A stretch of DNA of 64,000 bases, from assembly GCF_021582875.1 (NCBI RefSeq), contig NZ_CP091138.1, forward strand, positions 1,426,001 to 1,490,000. The letters are read 5' to 3'. The position numbers and the translations under genes were made by a program. The first letter of the stretch is position 1. The number at the start of each line of letters is the position of its first letter. Shown piece by piece: positions 45,859-57,476 of the stretch. Under the pieces are notes generated by a model. It did no database searches. It saw nothing but the letters and a program-made list of their open reading frames with translations, and had not been told where the DNA came from. The stretch is from Microbacterium sp. KUDC0406 (GTDB lineage: Bacteria; Actinomycetota; Actinomycetes; Actinomycetales; Microbacteriaceae).

Positions 45859-46892
45859 TCAGCCGGCCGACGGCAGCCTGTTGATCGCGCGGATCAGTCG
45901 GTGCAGCGCGCCGACCCGGAACTGGTCGAGCACCAGCACCAGCCGCGGCATCTCAACGACATCACGGTCGGCGCGCTCCGGAGCCAGGGGCTCGGTGCGC
46001 TCGATGCGGCCGCGCAGCAGCAGGTCGCCGAAGCGATCGTTGAGCTCCGCGATCTCCGCGTCCGTCGGCGCGGTGCGCAGCCGCAGCACCAGCTGATCGC
46101 CGACCCAGCGCAGCGAGTCGTAGTTGTGCCAGAACCCCAGGATCTCCTGTGCGGCCGCGTCGACCGAGTCGGTGATCAGCACCCGATCCAGGTCACCGGG
46201 CGAGATGTATCCCCCGCGGCGAGGTTTCCGTCGACGAAGGTCTTCAGGCCGTGCCAGAACGTGCCGCCCGGCTCGTCGAGCAGCACGATCGGCACGGGTT
46301 CGGCCTTACCGGTCTGCTGAAGAGTGAGCAACTCGAACATCTCGTCCATGGTGCCGAAGCCGCCCGGCAGGCAGACGAAGCCGCGGGACTCCTTGACGAG
46401 CATGAGCTTGCGCGTGAAGAAGTACTTCATCGACACGAGGTTGGTGTCCTCGGCGACGACGGCGTTCGCCTTCTCCTCGAAGGGCAGCCGGATCGAGACG
46501 CCGATCGACATCTCCCGTCCCGCGCCCTCCGCTGCCGCCTGCATGATGCCCGGCCCGGCTCCGGTGACCACCATCCAGCCGGCTTTCGACAGCAGTGCGG
46601 CGACGTCGTGAGCCTGACCGTAGAGCGGATCGGCCCCCGTCGTGCGCGCCGATCCGAAGATCGTGGCCTTGGACGCCCCGGTGAGCGGGGCGAACAGCCG
46701 GAACGCGTCGCGCATCTCGCTGAGCGCGGCCGACGCGATCTTCAGGTCGAGGCGGTCGGTGCTGTCCTGCCCCAGCAGGATCGCCGACTGCAGGATGCGG
46801 GTGACGAGGCTCCTGTTCGCGGTGATACCCGCCTGGTCGAGCAGCGTCGCCAGTCGCACGCGGAGATCGTCAGGAGGGGTCGGGTCGGTCAT
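45859..46892 (-). pseudogene. LOG-family (TIGR00730) Rossmann-fold protein, split by a 1-base frameshift
   Basis: A nucleotide-binding protein of the LOG/lysine decarboxylase-like fold: VVTGAGPGIMQAAAEGA and CLPGGFGTMDEMFELLTLQQTGK are the PGGxGTxxE and GGGxxG-like motifs of cytokinin riboside phosphorylase relatives. The frame breaks at the run of five C at 46211-46215 (G5 in the gene); adding one G continues GGYISPGDLDRVLITDSVDAAAQEILGFWHNYDSL, giving about 344 residues. Function of this long actinobacterial type is not established; nucleotide hydrolase activity is known for relatives. Probable sequencing error. Confidence 0.82.
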
Positions 46893-46943
46893 GTCTCCAG
46901 CCTGTCACGCGGGAGTGCGGGCGGCGCGAACGACGCGGCCGGC

Positions 46944-48695
46944 TCACCCCAGGCGCGCGACCAGCTCGGATGCCGCGACGGTCTCGCGCTCGCCGGACCG
47001 GCGGTCCCACAGCTCGACCTGGCCGTCGGCCGCACCGCGACCCACGATGACGATGGTCGGCACTCCGAGCAGTTCGGCGTCACCGAACTTCACGCCGGGT
47101 GAGACCTTCGGACGGTCGTCGAAGAGCACGTCGCGCCGGGTCGCCTCGATGTCGGCGGACAGCTGCTCCGCCAGGTCGAAGGCGACCTGATCCTTTCCTG
47201 TGGCGATCACGTGCACGTCGAACGGCGCAATGGTCTCGGGCCAGATCAGGCCCTTGTCGTCGCTGTTCAGCTCGGCGATCGCCGCGAGGATGCGGGTGAC
47301 GCCGATGCCGTATGAGCCCATCGTGACCGTGGTGAGCTTGCCGTTCTCGTCGAGCACCTTGAGTCCGAGCGCCTCGGCGTACTTGCGGCCCAGCTGGAAG
47401 ACGTGGCCGATCTCCATGCCACGGGCGATCGTGACAGGACCGGAACCGTCGGGGGCCTCATCACCGTCGCGCACGCTGGCGACCTCGACGAAGCCGTCCG
47501 CGCTGAAGTCGCGCCCGGACACCACGCTGTGCGCGTGCTTCTGGTCGGTGTTCGCACCGGTGATCCAGCTCGTGCCCTCGGCGACGCGGGGGTCGACCAG
47601 GTAGCGGATGCCGGTGGCGGACTCCTCGCCGAGCACGGCGCCGGTCTCGCTCCACGGGCCGATGTAGCCGCGCACGAGCAGCGGGTGCTTCTCGAAGTCG
47701 GCGTCGGTCGCCGGTTCGACGTCGGCGGGCGCGAAGGCCACCTCGGCGCGCTTCTCGTCGACGTCGCGATCGCCGGGCACGCCGACGACGACGAGCTCAC
47801 GGCTGCCGTCGAGGTGGGTCAGCGCGAGCACCACGTTCTTCAGAGTGTGAGCCGCGGTGTACTCGCCGTCCAGCACGGCGTTGCTGTGCGTCACGAGCGT
47901 GTCGATGGTCGGTGTGTTCGGCGAGTCGAAGATCACCGGGGAGCCGTCGGGGTCGAACGCGACCGGAGCGATCTCGGGCGTCGTGTACGCCTCGACGTTG
48001 GCGGCGTAGCCGCCGGCCGAGCGCACGAACGTGTCCTCGCCGATCGGAGTCGGGTGCAGGAACTCCTCGCTGCGCGAGCCGCCCATCGCACCGGCATCCG
48101 CCTGCACGATCACGTACTCCATGCCCAGGCGCTGGAAGATGCGCTCGTAGGCGTCGCGCTGCGCCTGGTAGCTGATGTCGAGTCCGGCGTCCGTGTAGTC
48201 GAACGAGTAGGCGTCCTTCATCGTGAACTCGCGGCCGCGCAGCAGGCCGGCACGGGGACGCGCCTCGTCGCGGTACTTGTCCTGAATCTGGTAGATCGAC
48301 AGCGGCAGGTCCTTGTACGACGAGTACAGATCCTTGACGAGCAGCGTGAAAGCCTCTTCGTGCGTCGGGGCGAGCAGGTAGTCGCCGCCCTTGCGATCCT
48401 GCAGACGGAAGAGCAGATCGCCGTACTCCTCCCAGCGGCCGGTGGCCTCGTACGCCTCGCGCGGCATCAGGGCGGGGAAGTGCACCTCCTGGGCGCCGGC
48501 GGCCGCCATCTCCTCACGCACGATCCTCTCGATCTTCGCCTTCACGCGCAGCCCCAGCGGGAGCCAGGCGAAGATGCCGGCGGCCTGCGGCCGGATGTAG
48601 CCGGCGCGGATCAGCAGCCTGTGGCTCGTGACCTCGGCACCGGCCGGGTCTTCACGGAGCGTGCGGACGAAGAGATGAGAGAGACGGGTGACCAC
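46944..48695 (-). CDS. proS: Prolyl-tRNA synthetase
   Basis: A 583-residue class II synthetase of the bacterial type, with the editing insertion between motifs 2 and 3. [51 protein letters not shown] is the N-terminus; motif 2 [26 protein letters not shown], motif 3 [17 protein letters not shown], and a C-terminal anticodon-binding domain. It charges tRNA-Pro. Adjacent PEP mutase-like gene on the same strand begins upstream; nusA lies downstream after two unrelated genes. Confidence 0.96.
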   Translation of the reverse strand: MVTRLSHLFVRTLREDPAGAEVTSHRLLIRAGYIRPQAAGIFAWLPLGLRVKAKIERIVREEMAAAGAQEVHFPALMPREAYEATGRWEEYGDLLFRLQDRKGGDYLLAPTHEEAFTLLVKDLYSSYKDLPLSIYQIQDKYRDEARPRAGLLRGREFTMKDAYSFDYTDAGLDISYQAQRDAYERIFQRLGMEYVIVQADAGAMGGSRSEEFLHPTPIGEDTFVRSAGGYAANVEAYTTPEIAPVAFDPDGSPVIFDSPNTPTIDTLVTHSNAVLDGEYTAAHTLKNVVLALTHLDGSRELVVVGVPGDRDVDEKRAEVAFAPADVEPATDADFEKHPLLVRGYIGPWSETGAVLGEESATGIRYLVDPRVAEGTSWITGANTDQKHAHSVVSGRDFSADGFVEVASVRDGDEAPDGSGPVTIARGMEIGHVFQLGRKYAEALGLKVLDENGKLTTVTMGSYGIGVTRILAAIAELNSDDKGLIWPETIAPFDVHVIATGKDQVAFDLAEQLSADIEATRRDVLFDDRPKVSPGVKFGDAELLGVPTIVIVGRGAADGQVELWDRRSGERETVAASELVARLG

Positions 48696-48737
48696 GATCC
48701 GATTCTACGGGTGGCCACCCGTCCCCTTTCACCCGCG

Positions 48738-49511
48738 TCAGTTCAGCGCTCTGGTGCCCTCCGGGATCACGCCGTCCGCGTACAGGCTGGTGGCGACGTC
48801 CTGCAGGGCGGTCAGGGCGACGCGCTGGGTGGTGGGCCCGTAGGAGATGCGTGCGACGCCCAGCGCCTCGTACTCCGCCGCGGTGAGCGCACCGGGCAGC
48901 CCGATCACGCTGACCTTCCCGGCGCCGATCCCGTCGACGAGCGTGCGGGTCGCCTCTGCGTCGAGGATTCCCGGCACGAAGACGGCCTTCGCCCCGGCGT
49001 CGAGGTAGGCCCGGCCGCGCTCCACGGCGTCCGCGAGCTTGTCGGCCAGTGGCTTGTCGCCGCCGCGCACGATCGCGTCGGTGCGGGCGTTCAGCACGAA
49101 CGGCACGCCCTCGGCCTCCCCTGCCTTCACGATCGCCTCGACCTGCGCGACCGAATCGGCCAGCGGCTTCAGACGGTCCTCGATGTTCGCACCGACCACG
49201 CCGACGCCGATCGCAAGCCGTGTGGTCTCGCCGGCGTCTCCGTACCCGTCATCCAGGTCGGCGCTCACCGGCAGCTCGACGGCCGCGGCGATGCGGCCGA
49301 CGAAGTCGATCATGAGATCGCGCGGGATCTGCCCGTCGGCGTAGCCGAAGGTCGCGGCGATGGAGTGGCCGGCTGTCGCGAGGGCGCGGGTCTCGGGCAG
49401 TGCGGCGATCGCCTGCGCCGAGACGACGTCCCAGATGTTGACGACGCGAAGGATCTCCGGTGCGTCGTAGAGGGCGGCGAGCGTCTGTGCCTTGTCAGCG
49501 GTGGTGGTCAT
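48738..49511 (-). CDS. Isocitrate lyase/PEP mutase superfamily protein
   Basis: A 257-residue TIM-barrel protein. ADLDDGYGDAGETTRLAIGVGVVGANIEDR carries the Mg-binding Asp pair of the family, and FVLNARTDAIVRGGD is the next conserved block. Full-length isocitrate lyase has about 430 residues, so this is a short member such as carboxyvinyl-carboxyphosphonate phosphorylmutase-like or oxaloacetate-type lyase. Substrate unknown. On the same strand as proS, 42 bp upstream of it. Confidence 0.85.
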   Translation of the reverse strand: MTTTADKAQTLAALYDAPEILRVVNIWDVVSAQAIAALPETRALATAGHSIAATFGYADGQIPRDLMIDFVGRIAAAVELPVSADLDDGYGDAGETTRLAIGVGVVGANIEDRLKPLADSVAQVEAIVKAGEAEGVPFVLNARTDAIVRGGDKPLADKLADAVERGRAYLDAGAKAVFVPGILDAEATRTLVDGIGAGKVSVIGLPGALTAAEYEALGVARISYGPTTQRVALTALQDVATSLYADGVIPEGTRALN

Positions 49512-49581
49512 GACCCCACGCTAACCGTCGTCGGCGGCACCGGCGCGGATGTGTCCGAAGAAGGCGGCATAGGCTGGCGCC

Positions 49582-51009
49582 ATGCCCCAGCGCCGACCGC
49601 ACATCGCAGACTCCGCCGCGCAGAGCGCGCTGGCCGAGGCTCTCGCCGAACTGAGGGACTCCTTCGACACGCCGTTCCCGCCGGAGGCTCTCGCCGAGGC
49701 CGAGAAGGCCACCGCGGTCGCGCCGGATCTGGACCTGCGCGACATCCCGTTCGCGACGCTCGATCCGGCAGGGTCCAGGGACCTGGATCAGGCGTTCCAG
49801 CTCGAGCGGAGGGGCACGGGCTTCACCGTGCGCTACGCGATCGCCGACGTGCCCGGTTTCGTCGTGCCCGGCGGGGCCCTGGATGCAACGGCGCGCGAGC
49901 GCGGGCAGACGCTGTACGCCGCCGACGGTTCGATTCCGCTGCATCCTGCGGTGCTCAGCGAGGGCAGCGCGTCGCTGCTGCCGGGGCAGGATCGGCCGGC
50001 GCTGGTGTGGACGTTCGCCCTGGATGCCGAGGGCTCCGTCGCCCGCACGACGCTGCAGCGCGCGCTGATCCGCTCCCGCGTGCAGCTCGACTACGTCACC
50101 ACCCAGCGGGGCCTGGATGCCGGTGAGGACTCCCCCGCATCGCTGCTGCCCGAGATCGGGAGGCTGCGGCTCGAGCAGGAGGCGGCGCGCGGCGGCGCGA
50201 GCCTGAACCTGCCGGATGCCGAGGTCGTGCGCACCGGCCCTGGACAGTACGGCATCGAGCGCCGGCAGCCGCTGCCCGTCGAGGACTGGAACGCCCAGCT
50301 GTCGCTGATGACGGGTATGGCGGCCGCGGACATCATGCTCGACGGCGGCGTCGGCGTGCTGCGCACCATGCCGCAGCCCGATGAGGAGACGTTCGAGGAG
50401 TTCCGCACACAGACGCGGGCGCTCGGTCGCCCCTGGACCACGGGTCGGTACGGCGAGTACCTGCGCAGTCTGGACCGGGCGGATCCGCTGACCCTTCCCG
50501 TGCTCGAGGCGGCGAGCGCCCTGTTCTGCGGCGCCGGCTATGTCGTCTTCGACGGCACAGCGCCCGAGGAGACGCTGCAGGCAGCGATCGGCGCGCCGTA
50601 CGCGCACGCGACGGCCCCGCTGCGCCGGCTCGTCGACCGTTGGTCCCTCGCGATCTGCCTGGCGCTCTCACGGGGCGACGAGGTTCCGGCGTGGGCGCGC
50701 GAAGGTCTGGCCGAGCTGCCGAGACTCATGCAGGAGTCGTCGTCGCGGGCATCGCAGCTGAACGCGCAGACCGTCGAGCGGGTCGAGGCCGCCCTGCTCG
50801 CACCGCGCGTCGGCGAGGTCTTCGAAGCGACCGTCATCCGGCCTGCGAACGGCGAGGGCGAGGCGACCGTGCAGATCGCCGAGCCCGCCGTGACCGCCCG
50901 CGCACCGGTCCCTGCAGGGGCCAGGCCGGGCGGCGTCGTGCGCGTGCGGCTCGACGCCGCCGACATCCGCACCGGCGCTGTCGCCTTCTCGGCCGCGGGG
51001 TCGAGGTGA
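49582..51009 (+). CDS. RNB domain-containing exoribonuclease
   Basis: A 475-residue RNase II-like protein. FATLDPAGSRDLDQAFQLERR is the RNB active-site block with the metal-binding Asp residues, continuing VRYAIADVPGFV and LDATARERGQTLYAADGSIPLHPAVLSEG. A C-terminal beta-rich domain (TVQIAEPAVTARAP) probably is S1/OB-like. It degrades RNA 3' to 5' hydrolytically. Its stop overlaps the start of the next gene (GTGA), so the kinase-like protein is coupled to it. Confidence 0.9.
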   Translation: MPQRRPHIADSAAQSALAEALAELRDSFDTPFPPEALAEAEKATAVAPDLDLRDIPFATLDPAGSRDLDQAFQLERRGTGFTVRYAIADVPGFVVPGGALDATARERGQTLYAADGSIPLHPAVLSEGSASLLPGQDRPALVWTFALDAEGSVARTTLQRALIRSRVQLDYVTTQRGLDAGEDSPASLLPEIGRLRLEQEAARGGASLNLPDAEVVRTGPGQYGIERRQPLPVEDWNAQLSLMTGMAAADIMLDGGVGVLRTMPQPDEETFEEFRTQTRALGRPWTTGRYGEYLRSLDRADPLTLPVLEAASALFCGAGYVVFDGTAPEETLQAAIGAPYAHATAPLRRLVDRWSLAICLALSRGDEVPAWAREGLAELPRLMQESSSRASQLNAQTVERVEAALLAPRVGEVFEATVIRPANGEGEATVQIAEPAVTARAPVPAGARPGGVVRVRLDAADIRTGAVAFSAAGSR

Positions 51010-51845
51010 GCGTCCGACTGGATGCCGCACAGCGGACCTGGGTCGACGAGCGGCTGCCGGGCGCCGAGGTCGTCGCGGACATGTCGTGGAACCTCGTGGA
51101 CACCACCGTCCTGCACGTGCGATCCGCCGGGCAGGACTTCGTCATCAAAGCCGCAGGTCCCGACGACACGCACCTGCCGCGCGAGATGTCCGCGCACCCC
51201 GGCTACGTCGCACCGCTCGCGGCCACGGGGCAGGCCGCGAGCGTGCTCGACGCGGATGCCGCGGCCCGCATCATGCTGCTCGAGTATCTGCCCGGCACGC
51301 TCGTGCTCGGCACGGAGACCGAGCGGCAGTCGGACACCTACCGGCAGGCCGGCGAGCTGCTGAGCAGGCTGCACCGGCTGGAGTCCAGGAAGGATGCCGA
51401 ATACGAGGCGCGCGCGACGGCCCGCGCGCTGCACTGGCTCGACCAGCCGCACCGGGTGGACACCGCGACGGCAGAGCACGCCCGCCGGATCCTGTCCTCG
51501 GCTCCGGCATCCGCGGTGTCGATGGTGCCGACGCACGGCGACTGGCATCCGCGCAACTGGCTCTTCGACCAGGGCGTCGTGCGTGCGATCGACTTCGGAC
51601 GCTTCGCGTTCCGACCGGCATCAACGGATCTCGTGCGCCTGGCGGCGCAGCAGTGGCGCGGGCACCCCGAGTTCGAGGCCGCCTTCTTCGAGGGATACGG
51701 CCCCGACCCCCGCGACCCCGAGCTGTGGCGTCTCGACGCCTTGCGCGAAGCGGTCGGAACCGCGGCCTGGGCGTACAAGGTCGGCGACGAGCCCTTCGAG
51801 CGTCAGGGACACCGGATGCTGGCCGAGGCGCTCGCCGCGTTCTGA
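51006..51845 (+). CDS. Aminoglycoside phosphotransferase/choline kinase-like protein
   Basis: A 279-residue kinase-fold protein. THGDWHPRNWLFDQG has the catalytic HGDxxxxN loop, and AIDFGRFAF is the DFG-type metal motif. GTG start overlaps the RNase stop. Family members phosphorylate aminoglycosides, choline or other small molecules; the actual substrate here is unknown, and drug resistance should not be assumed. Confidence 0.82.
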   Translation: MSVRLDAAQRTWVDERLPGAEVVADMSWNLVDTTVLHVRSAGQDFVIKAAGPDDTHLPREMSAHPGYVAPLAATGQAASVLDADAAARIMLLEYLPGTLVLGTETERQSDTYRQAGELLSRLHRLESRKDAEYEARATARALHWLDQPHRVDTATAEHARRILSSAPASAVSMVPTHGDWHPRNWLFDQGVVRAIDFGRFAFRPASTDLVRLAAQQWRGHPEFEAAFFEGYGPDPRDPELWRLDALREAVGTAAWAYKVGDEPFERQGHRMLAEALAAF

Positions 51846-51864
51846 GTTCCGCCCACTGCAGCCC

Positions 51865-51915
51865 TTGATCTTGTATCAGTCGATCGCTACATTATGTGTC
51901 AATCGACTGAAACAA
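51865..51915 (+). promoter_or_regulatory. Promoter with a 14-bp inverted repeat, probable GntR (YtrA-type) operator
   Basis: TTGATC (51865-51870) and TACATT (51888-51893) form -35 and -10 boxes 17 bp apart. The arms TTGTATCAGTCGAT (51871-51884) and ATCGACTGAAACAA (51902-51915) are inverted repeats matching 13 of 14 positions, 17 bp apart, flanking the -10. A dimer bound to both arms would cover the promoter. The GntR gene two ORFs downstream is the likely binder. Confidence 0.65.
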
Positions 51916-51925
51916 GGAGGGCGCC

Positions 51926-52822
51926 GTGTACGCATATCTCTTGCTCGCCTGTGCACCGTTGCTCGTCGCCCTCGTCGTCGCCGTACTGTGGCGGTTCACC
52001 GCGATGCGCTCGATCCGCAGGTTCGACCGCAGGACCATCGTCACGACGGTGTTGGCGGGTGCGATCCCGGTGGCCGTCATGACCCTCACGCGACTCTCGT
52101 TCTGGTTGCCGTCCTTCCTCCCGCCCTTCGACCGGCACTGGAGCGCATGGCTGCCGCTGGTCCTCGGGATGCTCGCGGTGGCGCTGCTGTCGATTCCGCC
52201 CCGGGCAGCGCGCACGCCCGCCACGGCAGATCTGTCGCGGCGGACAGTACTGTCCGTCGTCCCGGTGACGTGGGTGATCACGCTGCTGGTGCTGGCGGTC
52301 GTCATCGTCGCGATCACACTCGCCGCCGGCGCGGCATCGGAGCCGGACGAGTTCGGCCACCACACGCGGTACACGATCCGCATCGGATCGGCCGCGGAGA
52401 TGAGCTCCGAGATCTACGGCTGGTACTACTCCGTACCCGCCCTGCTCGCGCTCGGCGCACTCCTCCTGCTGACGGCGATTGTCTGGATGCTGATCCCGCG
52501 CCGCCCCTGGGACGATGACAGGGCAGCGGATGCGGCTGTGCGCCGTCTCCGGGCGGCGAACATCGGGCGCACCACTGCCGGCGCGATGCTCGTGCATCTG
52601 TCGTTCGTGCTGCAGTCACTGTACGGGACGTCGCAGATGTCGGGCATGGCGGCATCGGGCGACCTCGGACAGGTCACCGTCGGCACCTCCTTCGCCGCGC
52701 TCGGCCCCGCGCTGTTATGGGCCTCGGAGATCGCCCTCGCAGCCGGTCTGTCGCTGTGGATGATCGTCGCGCTGACCGCCGTGCCTGCGGGGGTGCGGCG
52801 TCCGGCGCCGGCATTCGCATGA
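51926..52822 (+). CDS. Integral membrane protein encoded with a GntR regulator
   Basis: A 298-residue protein with about seven hydrophobic segments and no recognised transport signature. AAGGAGG lies before the GTG start. Its stop overlaps by 4 bp the ATG of a YtrA-type GntR regulator. In that family, membrane genes and ABC genes are commonly found next to the regulator and respond to cell-envelope stress or antibiotics; here no ABC ATPase follows. Function unknown. Confidence 0.7.
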   Translation: MYAYLLLACAPLLVALVVAVLWRFTAMRSIRRFDRRTIVTTVLAGAIPVAVMTLTRLSFWLPSFLPPFDRHWSAWLPLVLGMLAVALLSIPPRAARTPATADLSRRTVLSVVPVTWVITLLVLAVVIVAITLAAGAASEPDEFGHHTRYTIRIGSAAEMSSEIYGWYYSVPALLALGALLLLTAIVWMLIPRRPWDDDRAADAAVRRLRAANIGRTTAGAMLVHLSFVLQSLYGTSQMSGMAASGDLGQVTVGTSFAALGPALLWASEIALAAGLSLWMIVALTAVPAGVRRPAPAFA

Positions 52823-53166
52823 TCATCTCACTCTCCGCGTCCGGCGGCACACCTGCAGAACAGGTCTACGACCAGCTCCGCGGTCTCATCACGACCGGTC
52901 GGCTCGCCGCCGACGAACGGCTGCCTCCGGTGCGCCGCCTCGCGTCCGATCTCGGTATCGCCGCCGGCACTGTCGCGAAGGCGTACAAGCAGCTCGAGAA
53001 CGATGGACTGGTCGTATCGCGCACCGGTGCCGGCACACGAGTGAGCCGCTCGGCGAACACGGTCTCGCAGGCCGTCGCCGACGCTGTGCGCGCCCTGGCC
53101 GAGGTATCCCGACGTGAAGGCCTGAGCCGCGAGGACGCCGAACGCGCGCTTCGCGCCATGTGGTGA
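52819..53166 (+). CDS. GntR family regulator, YtrA subfamily
   Basis: A 115-residue repressor-like protein. The winged helix-turn-helix (AEQVYDQLRGLITTGRLAADERLPPVRRLASDLGIAAGTVAKAYKQLENDGLVVSRTGAGTRV) is typical of GntR; the short C-terminal ~45 residues are the YtrA-type dimer helices rather than a large ligand domain. It is coupled to the membrane gene and probably autoregulates at 51871-51915. Confidence 0.9.
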   Translation: MIISLSASGGTPAEQVYDQLRGLITTGRLAADERLPPVRRLASDLGIAAGTVAKAYKQLENDGLVVSRTGAGTRVSRSANTVSQAVADAVRALAEVSRREGLSREDAERALRAMW

Positions 53167-53194
53167 GCGTCGATCCGCCGGATACGCTGGCCGG

Positions 53195-54007
53195 ATGCGC
53201 CATCTGATCCGCCTGTCCGACTGGGATCGCGCCGATGTCGAGCGGGTGTTCGCCCTCGCGGACGAGCACGACCGAGGCGCGGGCCCCCGTCGCGAGGGAT
53301 GTGCGGTGATGTTCTTCCCGCCGAGCAGCCTGCGCACGCGTGTCTCCCTCGAACGCGGTGCGCAGCTGATGGGGCTGCAGCCGATCGTGTTCCCGCCCGA
53401 GTCGCTCGAGAAGCCCGAGGCCCTCGCCGACGTCGCCGGGTATCTGGCCTCCTGGGCGGATGTCCTGATCGTGCGGCAGCGCATGCAGATCATCGAGGAG
53501 CTCGCCGCGTCCAGCCCGATCCCCGTCATCAACGCGATGACCGAGCTGAACCATCCGTGCGAGGTCCTCGGCGATGTGTACGCGCTCGGCCGCACCCGTG
53601 ACCCGCAGTCCCTGCGATTCCTGTTCGTCGGCGCCGACGGCAACATCGCCCGCGCCTGGCAGGAGATCGCCGTGGTGCTCGGCCTCGATCTCGTCCAGTG
53701 CTGCCCCGGCCCGATCGCGACGCCGGGCGCCGAGCACACCGACGACCTCGCCCGCGCGATCACCACGGCGGATGTCATCATCACCGACGGTCCGGGGCAG
53801 CACGCCGAAGCTCTCGCGCCGTTCCGGATCACTGCCGCTCTGCTTGACACCGCGCCCGCCGGCGCGCAGTTCATCCCCTGTCCGCCGCACCTCGCCGGCC
53901 GGGAGGCCGCCGCAGACGCGTTCCGGCATCCTGCCCTCGCCGGTCACGGCTTCAAGAGTTCGCTCCTGCCGGTGCAGCAGGCGGTCATGTCCGTATGCCT
54001 CGACTGA
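53195..54007 (+). CDS. Ornithine carbamoyltransferase-like protein
   Basis: A 270-residue member of the aspartate/ornithine carbamoyltransferase fold, shorter than OTC (about 310-340). SSLRTRVSLE stands where STRTR binds carbamoyl phosphate, and ELNHPCEVLGD matches the HPCQ.L.D ornithine-type block. The later HCLP motif of OTC is replaced by IPCPPHL. It is probably a carbamoyltransferase paralogue with a changed substrate; argF activity cannot be claimed. It begins 28 bp after the GntR gene on the same strand. Confidence 0.75.
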   Translation: MRHLIRLSDWDRADVERVFALADEHDRGAGPRREGCAVMFFPPSSLRTRVSLERGAQLMGLQPIVFPPESLEKPEALADVAGYLASWADVLIVRQRMQIIEELAASSPIPVINAMTELNHPCEVLGDVYALGRTRDPQSLRFLFVGADGNIARAWQEIAVVLGLDLVQCCPGPIATPGAEHTDDLARAITTADVIITDGPGQHAEALAPFRITAALLDTAPAGAQFIPCPPHLAGREAAADAFRHPALAGHGFKSSLLPVQQAVMSVCLD

Positions 54008-54057
54008 TGTACAAGCCCGCCTGACGTACCGCGTGTGCACTGCTAGCATCCGGGATC

Positions 54058-54941
54058 ATGGCACAGACCCTGAGCATCAACGGAACCGGGATCTTCGTGG
54101 ATGAACGCGGCCCGGCCGACGGGCCAGCGGTGCTGTTCATCCACGGCGGACCAGGCAACCCGTCCTGGGACTTCATGGAGTCCGTCGGCGACCTGTTCGC
54201 CGCCCAGGGGTACGCATCATCGGAGTCGACCAGCGCGGCATCCTGCGCTCCGACACTCTGCCCGAGGTACCCGCGCTGAGCGTGCCGGTGCTGATCGAGG
54301 ACTTCGAGCAGCTGCGGGAATCCCTCGGGATCGAATCCTGGACGATCATCGGCCATTCCTCCGGCGGCGCCTACGCACTGGACTACGCCCTGGCGCATCC
54401 CCGGGTGATCGACAGACTCATCCTGGACTGCCCCGCGCTCGACACGGACGCCACCGACCGACACCGCCTCCCCCGCGCCGCAGCGCTGCTCGACGCGGCG
54501 GGCATGCCGGAGGAGGCGGAGCGCTGCCGTGAGCTCGCCGGGCGCGAGCAGCGGCTGAGCGCCGAGGACCGGTCCTGGGAGGCCATGACCCCGCTCGGCG
54601 CGCAGTACCTCGATCTGTTCTTCGCCGACGCCGAGGGGCGCCGGCGCTACGAGGAGATCACGGATGCCGCGCCCGACGGTCTGGACTGGTCGAAGTCGTG
54701 GTCGCACCGTCCGCTGCTGGCCGACATGTACGTCGACCGTCTGCCGCAGCTGCCCTCCCTGACGATGCCATCGATGCTGGTGCACGGCGATGCCGACCTG
54801 GTCGCCGCCCCGGCGATCGTCGACGCCTACCGCGCGGCGACCGGCGGCCCGGTGGCAACCATCGCGAACGCCGGCCACTTCTCCTTCGTCGAGCGCCCGA
54901 CCGAGTACGTCGATGCCGTGATGGGCTTCCTGCGCGGCTGA
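54058..54941 (+). pseudogene. Alpha/beta hydrolase (proline iminopeptidase-like), split by a 1-base frameshift
   Basis: About 295 residues when repaired. The first frame gives VLFIHGGPGNPSWDFMESVG, with the oxyanion HGGPG motif. The break lies at about 54213 in TACGCATC; adding one C yields YRIIGVDQRGILRSDTLPEV, followed by the second frame with GHSSGGAYALDY (nucleophile Ser), the acid region and NAGHFSF (His). This is a typical proline iminopeptidase/haloperoxidase-like alpha/beta hydrolase, and the unbroken triad suggests a sequencing error. Confidence 0.82.
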
Positions 54942-54963
54942 GGGCAGGCGCGGTCGCGTCGGC

Positions 54964-56603
<1,640 letters not shown>

Positions 56604-56618
56604 CTGTCAGTGCGGAGG

Positions 56619-57476
56619 TCAGGCCGGAAGGACGGTCGTCGTCATCGTGAGCAGCTGGTCGTGCAGCTCCAGCGCCACCGTGATCGCGGCGAACTCGGCC
56701 AGCGAGGCGGCATGCGTGCCGCCACACGGGATCGTCGCGGTGCCCTCGGGCAGCTCGCACTCCCAGCGCCGCATGTCGATGATCGTCGGCCCGTCGGTGA
56801 CGATGCGGCTCGGCGCCGCAGAGGCGACCCAGGCTGCCAGCGTGGCGTTGATCGCCGCCTCGCGCTCCGCCACCGTCGCCGAGAACCCCTCCGAGTCGAA
56901 CCCCGCCTTGCGCAGGCTCTTGCCCAGGCGGTACTCGTCGACGGCGCCGTCCTCGTGGATGCGGCTGGTCTGATTCGCCCGGCCCTCGAAGTCCGGGTTT
57001 CCCAGGGCGTCGGCGCCCGGGTCCTTGCGCCACAGGTCGGCGAGCACCAGGTCGAGGGCCAGCGACGCCAGGTGGCAGGCGGTGTGCCCGCGGCTGAGGC
57101 CGGCACGACGCCCTGCATCGACCTCGAGAGTCGCGGACGCCCCCACAACGACGGCTGCCGGGATCTCACCTTCCGCGCGGTGGGCGACCAGCCACGTCCA
57201 GCCCTCCGCGCCGCGCTTGACCGGGATGTCGGTCCCGACGGCGAGCGCACCGTCGTCGCTGACCGCGGCCATCACGGCCTCCGTCACCTCGACACGGGCG
57301 CCGTCCACCGTGATCGTGCCGGAGTCCCCCGGCTGATCGGGCCAGGTGTGGTCGACCGGGTGGAAGGGCGTGCGATCCAGCAGCACGACAGCGCCGTCCG
57401 CGTGCGAGTGCACGCCGACGATCGTCGCCTCCTCCGCGACGGAACCCGACGGGAAGGTGATGTCGGTGGCGCTCAC
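56619..57476 (-). CDS. Alanyl-tRNA editing (AlaX-like) domain protein
   Basis: A 285-residue free-standing trans-editing enzyme that hydrolyses wrongly charged aminoacyl-tRNA-Ala. The zinc-binding motifs are HTACH ([16 protein letters not shown]) and CGGTH ([14 protein letters not shown]), arranged as in the AlaRS editing domain. The N-terminal ~110 residues form the tRNA-type beta domain ([20 protein letters not shown]). GTG overlaps the ispG stop by 4 bp, so it is translated after ispG. Confidence 0.88.
   Translation of the reverse strand: MSATDITFPSGSVAEEATIVGVHSHADGAVVLLDRTPFHPVDHTWPDQPGDSGTITVDGARVEVTEAVMAAVSDDGALAVGTDIPVKRGAEGWTWLVAHRAEGEIPAAVVVGASATLEVDAGRRAGLSRGHTACHLASLALDLVLADLWRKDPGADALGNPDFEGRANQTSRIHEDGAVDEYRLGKSLRKAGFDSEGFSATVAEREAAINATLAAWVASAAPSRIVTDGPTIIDMRRWECELPEGTATIPCGGTHAASLAEFAAITVALELHDQLLTMTTTVLPA

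Noticed and set aside
51006..51845. Aminoglycoside resistance gene
   Set aside because: The kinase fold has the HGD motif, but substrate cannot be inferred; the coupling to an RNase suggests a housekeeping role.
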